From: an uncultured Oscillospiraceae bacterium
Lineage (GTDB): Bacteria; Bacillota_A; Clostridia; Oscillospirales; Oscillospiraceae
Assembly (NCBI GenBank): GCA_900757695.1
Contig: CAAEOU010000053.1
Location: 1-13,767, forward strand
Length of the DNA: 13,767 nt
Direction: 5' to 3'
Part shown: positions 13,002-13,767 of the stretch, piece by piece
Layout: the number at the start of each line of letters is the position of its first letter
How positions within the stretch are numbered: the stretch's first letter is position 1
Position numbers and translations under genes: made by a program
The notes under the pieces: model-generated
What the model saw: only the letters and a program-made list of their open reading frames with translations
The model's database searches: none
Told to the model about the DNA's origin: nothing

Positions 13002-13767
13002 ATGAAGATCGGTTTTATTGGTCTTGGCATCATGGGCAAGCCCATGGCAAAAAATCTGCTGAAGGCAGGCTACACTGACCTGCTGGTAAATAACCGCAGT
13101 CAGGCTCCGGTGCAGGAGCTGGAAGCTGTCGGTGCAAAGGGTGCAACGCAGCAGGAGATCGGCGCACAGTGCGATGTGGTCATCACCATGCTGCCCAACT
13201 CTCCGCAGGTCAAGGAAGTGATGCTGGGGGCAAACGGCGTGGCCGCACACATGAAGCCGGGCGCAGTGTTCATTGACTGCTCGTCCATCAACCCGGTTGC
13301 TTCCAAGGAGATTTATGCCGAGCTGCAGAAGAAGGGCGTGGAGATGCTGGATGCTCCCGTCTCCGGCGGTGAACCCAAGGCCATTGACGGCACCCTGAGC
13401 TTTATGGTAGGCGGCAAGCAGGAGGTCTTTGATGCCTATAAGCCGGTGCTGGATGCCATGGGCGCTTCCACTGTCCGCTGTGGCGAGGTGGGCGCAGGCA
13501 ACACCACCAAGCTGGCAAACCAGATCATCGTGGCCTGCAATATTCAGGCATTGGCCGAGGCGCTGACGCTGGCACAGAAGGCTGGTGTGGACCCGGAGCT
13601 GGTCTTTCAGGCCATCAAGGGCGGTCTGGCAGGTTCTACCGTCATGAACGCCAAGGCTCCCATGATGATCGAGGGCAACGACAAGCCCGGCTTCAAAATC
13701 GACCTGCACATCAAGGATTTGAACAACGTGCTGGACTGCGCCCATGCCGTGGGTGCGCCGGTGCCAA
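13002..13767 (+). CDS. garR: 2-hydroxy-3-oxopropionate (tartronate semialdehyde) reductase, 3' end cut by window
   Basis: The first 255 residues of a beta-hydroxyacid dehydrogenase are visible; the family is usually about 290-300 residues, so some 40 are missing past the window end. GLGIMG (7-12) is the nucleotide-binding motif, DAPVSGG (117-123) the substrate-binding motif, and GNTTKLANQ carries the catalytic Lys170. The best match in flavour is GarR, which reduces tartronate semialdehyde to D-glycerate in glucarate/galactarate and glyoxylate metabolism; 3-hydroxyisobutyrate dehydrogenase is the main alternative. The start has AAAGGAG at 12987-12993. The gap to the previous stop is 41 bases without a terminator, so it can be in the same transcript. 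Its base composition differs sharply: 63% and 70% GC in the 60-base lines at 13321 and 13441, against 48% at 11161, with many C- and G-ending codons. Confidence 0.88.
   Translation, partial: MKIGFIGLGIMGKPMAKNLLKAGYTDLLVNNRSQAPVQELEAVGAKGATQQEIGAQCDVVITMLPNSPQVKEVMLGANGVAAHMKPGAVFIDCSSINPVASKEIYAELQKKGVEMLDAPVSGGEPKAIDGTLSFMVGGKQEVFDAYKPVLDAMGASTVRCGEVGAGNTTKLANQIIVACNIQALAEALTLAQKAGVDPELVFQAIKGGLAGSTVMNAKAPMMIEGNDKPGFKIDLHIKDLNNVLDCAHAVGAPVP

Noticed and set aside
12966..13745. 259-codon open frame on the - strand at the right edge
   Set aside because: Antisense shadow of garR, whose + strand frame is open to the window end with all family motifs.

Overview
The window reads as a carbohydrate (probably uronide or modified-glycoside) catabolic locus from a gut-type Firmicute. 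AGGAGG-type ribosome binding sites, intrinsic terminators, a GPH-type sugar symporter and cytoplasmic glycosidases fit a Clostridia lineage such as Oscillospiraceae (Faecalibacterium or Subdoligranulum-like). The genus is an inference from style and protein flavour, not from a marker gene.

Layout. Positions 1-896 hold no intact gene: a palindrome-rich stretch, a broken NTF2/SnoaL-like gene (342-737) and a hairpin terminator for the leftward operon. A leftward operon runs from 4338 to 897: a D-2-hydroxyacid dehydrogenase (3388-4338), an FAD-dependent oxidoreductase (1871-3268) and a glycerate-dehydrogenase-type D-2-hydroxyacid dehydrogenase (897-1865). A 321-bp divergent region (4339-4659) separates it from a rightward GPH-family transporter (4660-6144), an intrinsic terminator, and a GH2 glycosidase (6226-8445). 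A bidirectional terminator lies between the GH2 gene and a leftward AraC-family regulator (8493-9710). A second divergent region (9711-9894) precedes a rightward operon: a third D-2-hydroxyacid dehydrogenase (9895-11001), a GHL6-like putative glycosidase with a beta-galactosidase-trimerisation-like region (11011-12960), and a GarR-type 2-hydroxy-3-oxopropionate reductase cut by the window end (13002-13767).

How it may work (inference). The transporter imports an intact small glycoside or uronide. The two glycosidases, which show no signal peptides, cleave it in the cytoplasm. The released acid or sugar is processed by the dehydrogenases and the FAD enzyme. GarR plus the HprA-like enzyme point to tartronate semialdehyde or hydroxypyruvate being reduced to glycerate. 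The AraC protein is the obvious candidate activator, and both divergent regions carry a similar AT-rich bipartite motif (TTGCGTTT then TTGTTC) that could be its site.

The most interesting features are the concentration of three divergent D-2-hydroxyacid dehydrogenases, an FAD oxidoreductase and GarR around two glycosidases; a Glu-to-Gln change at the catalytic-acid position of the third dehydrogenase; and an abrupt rise in GC content at garR. No rRNA, tRNA, CRISPR array or recognisable transposase was seen.
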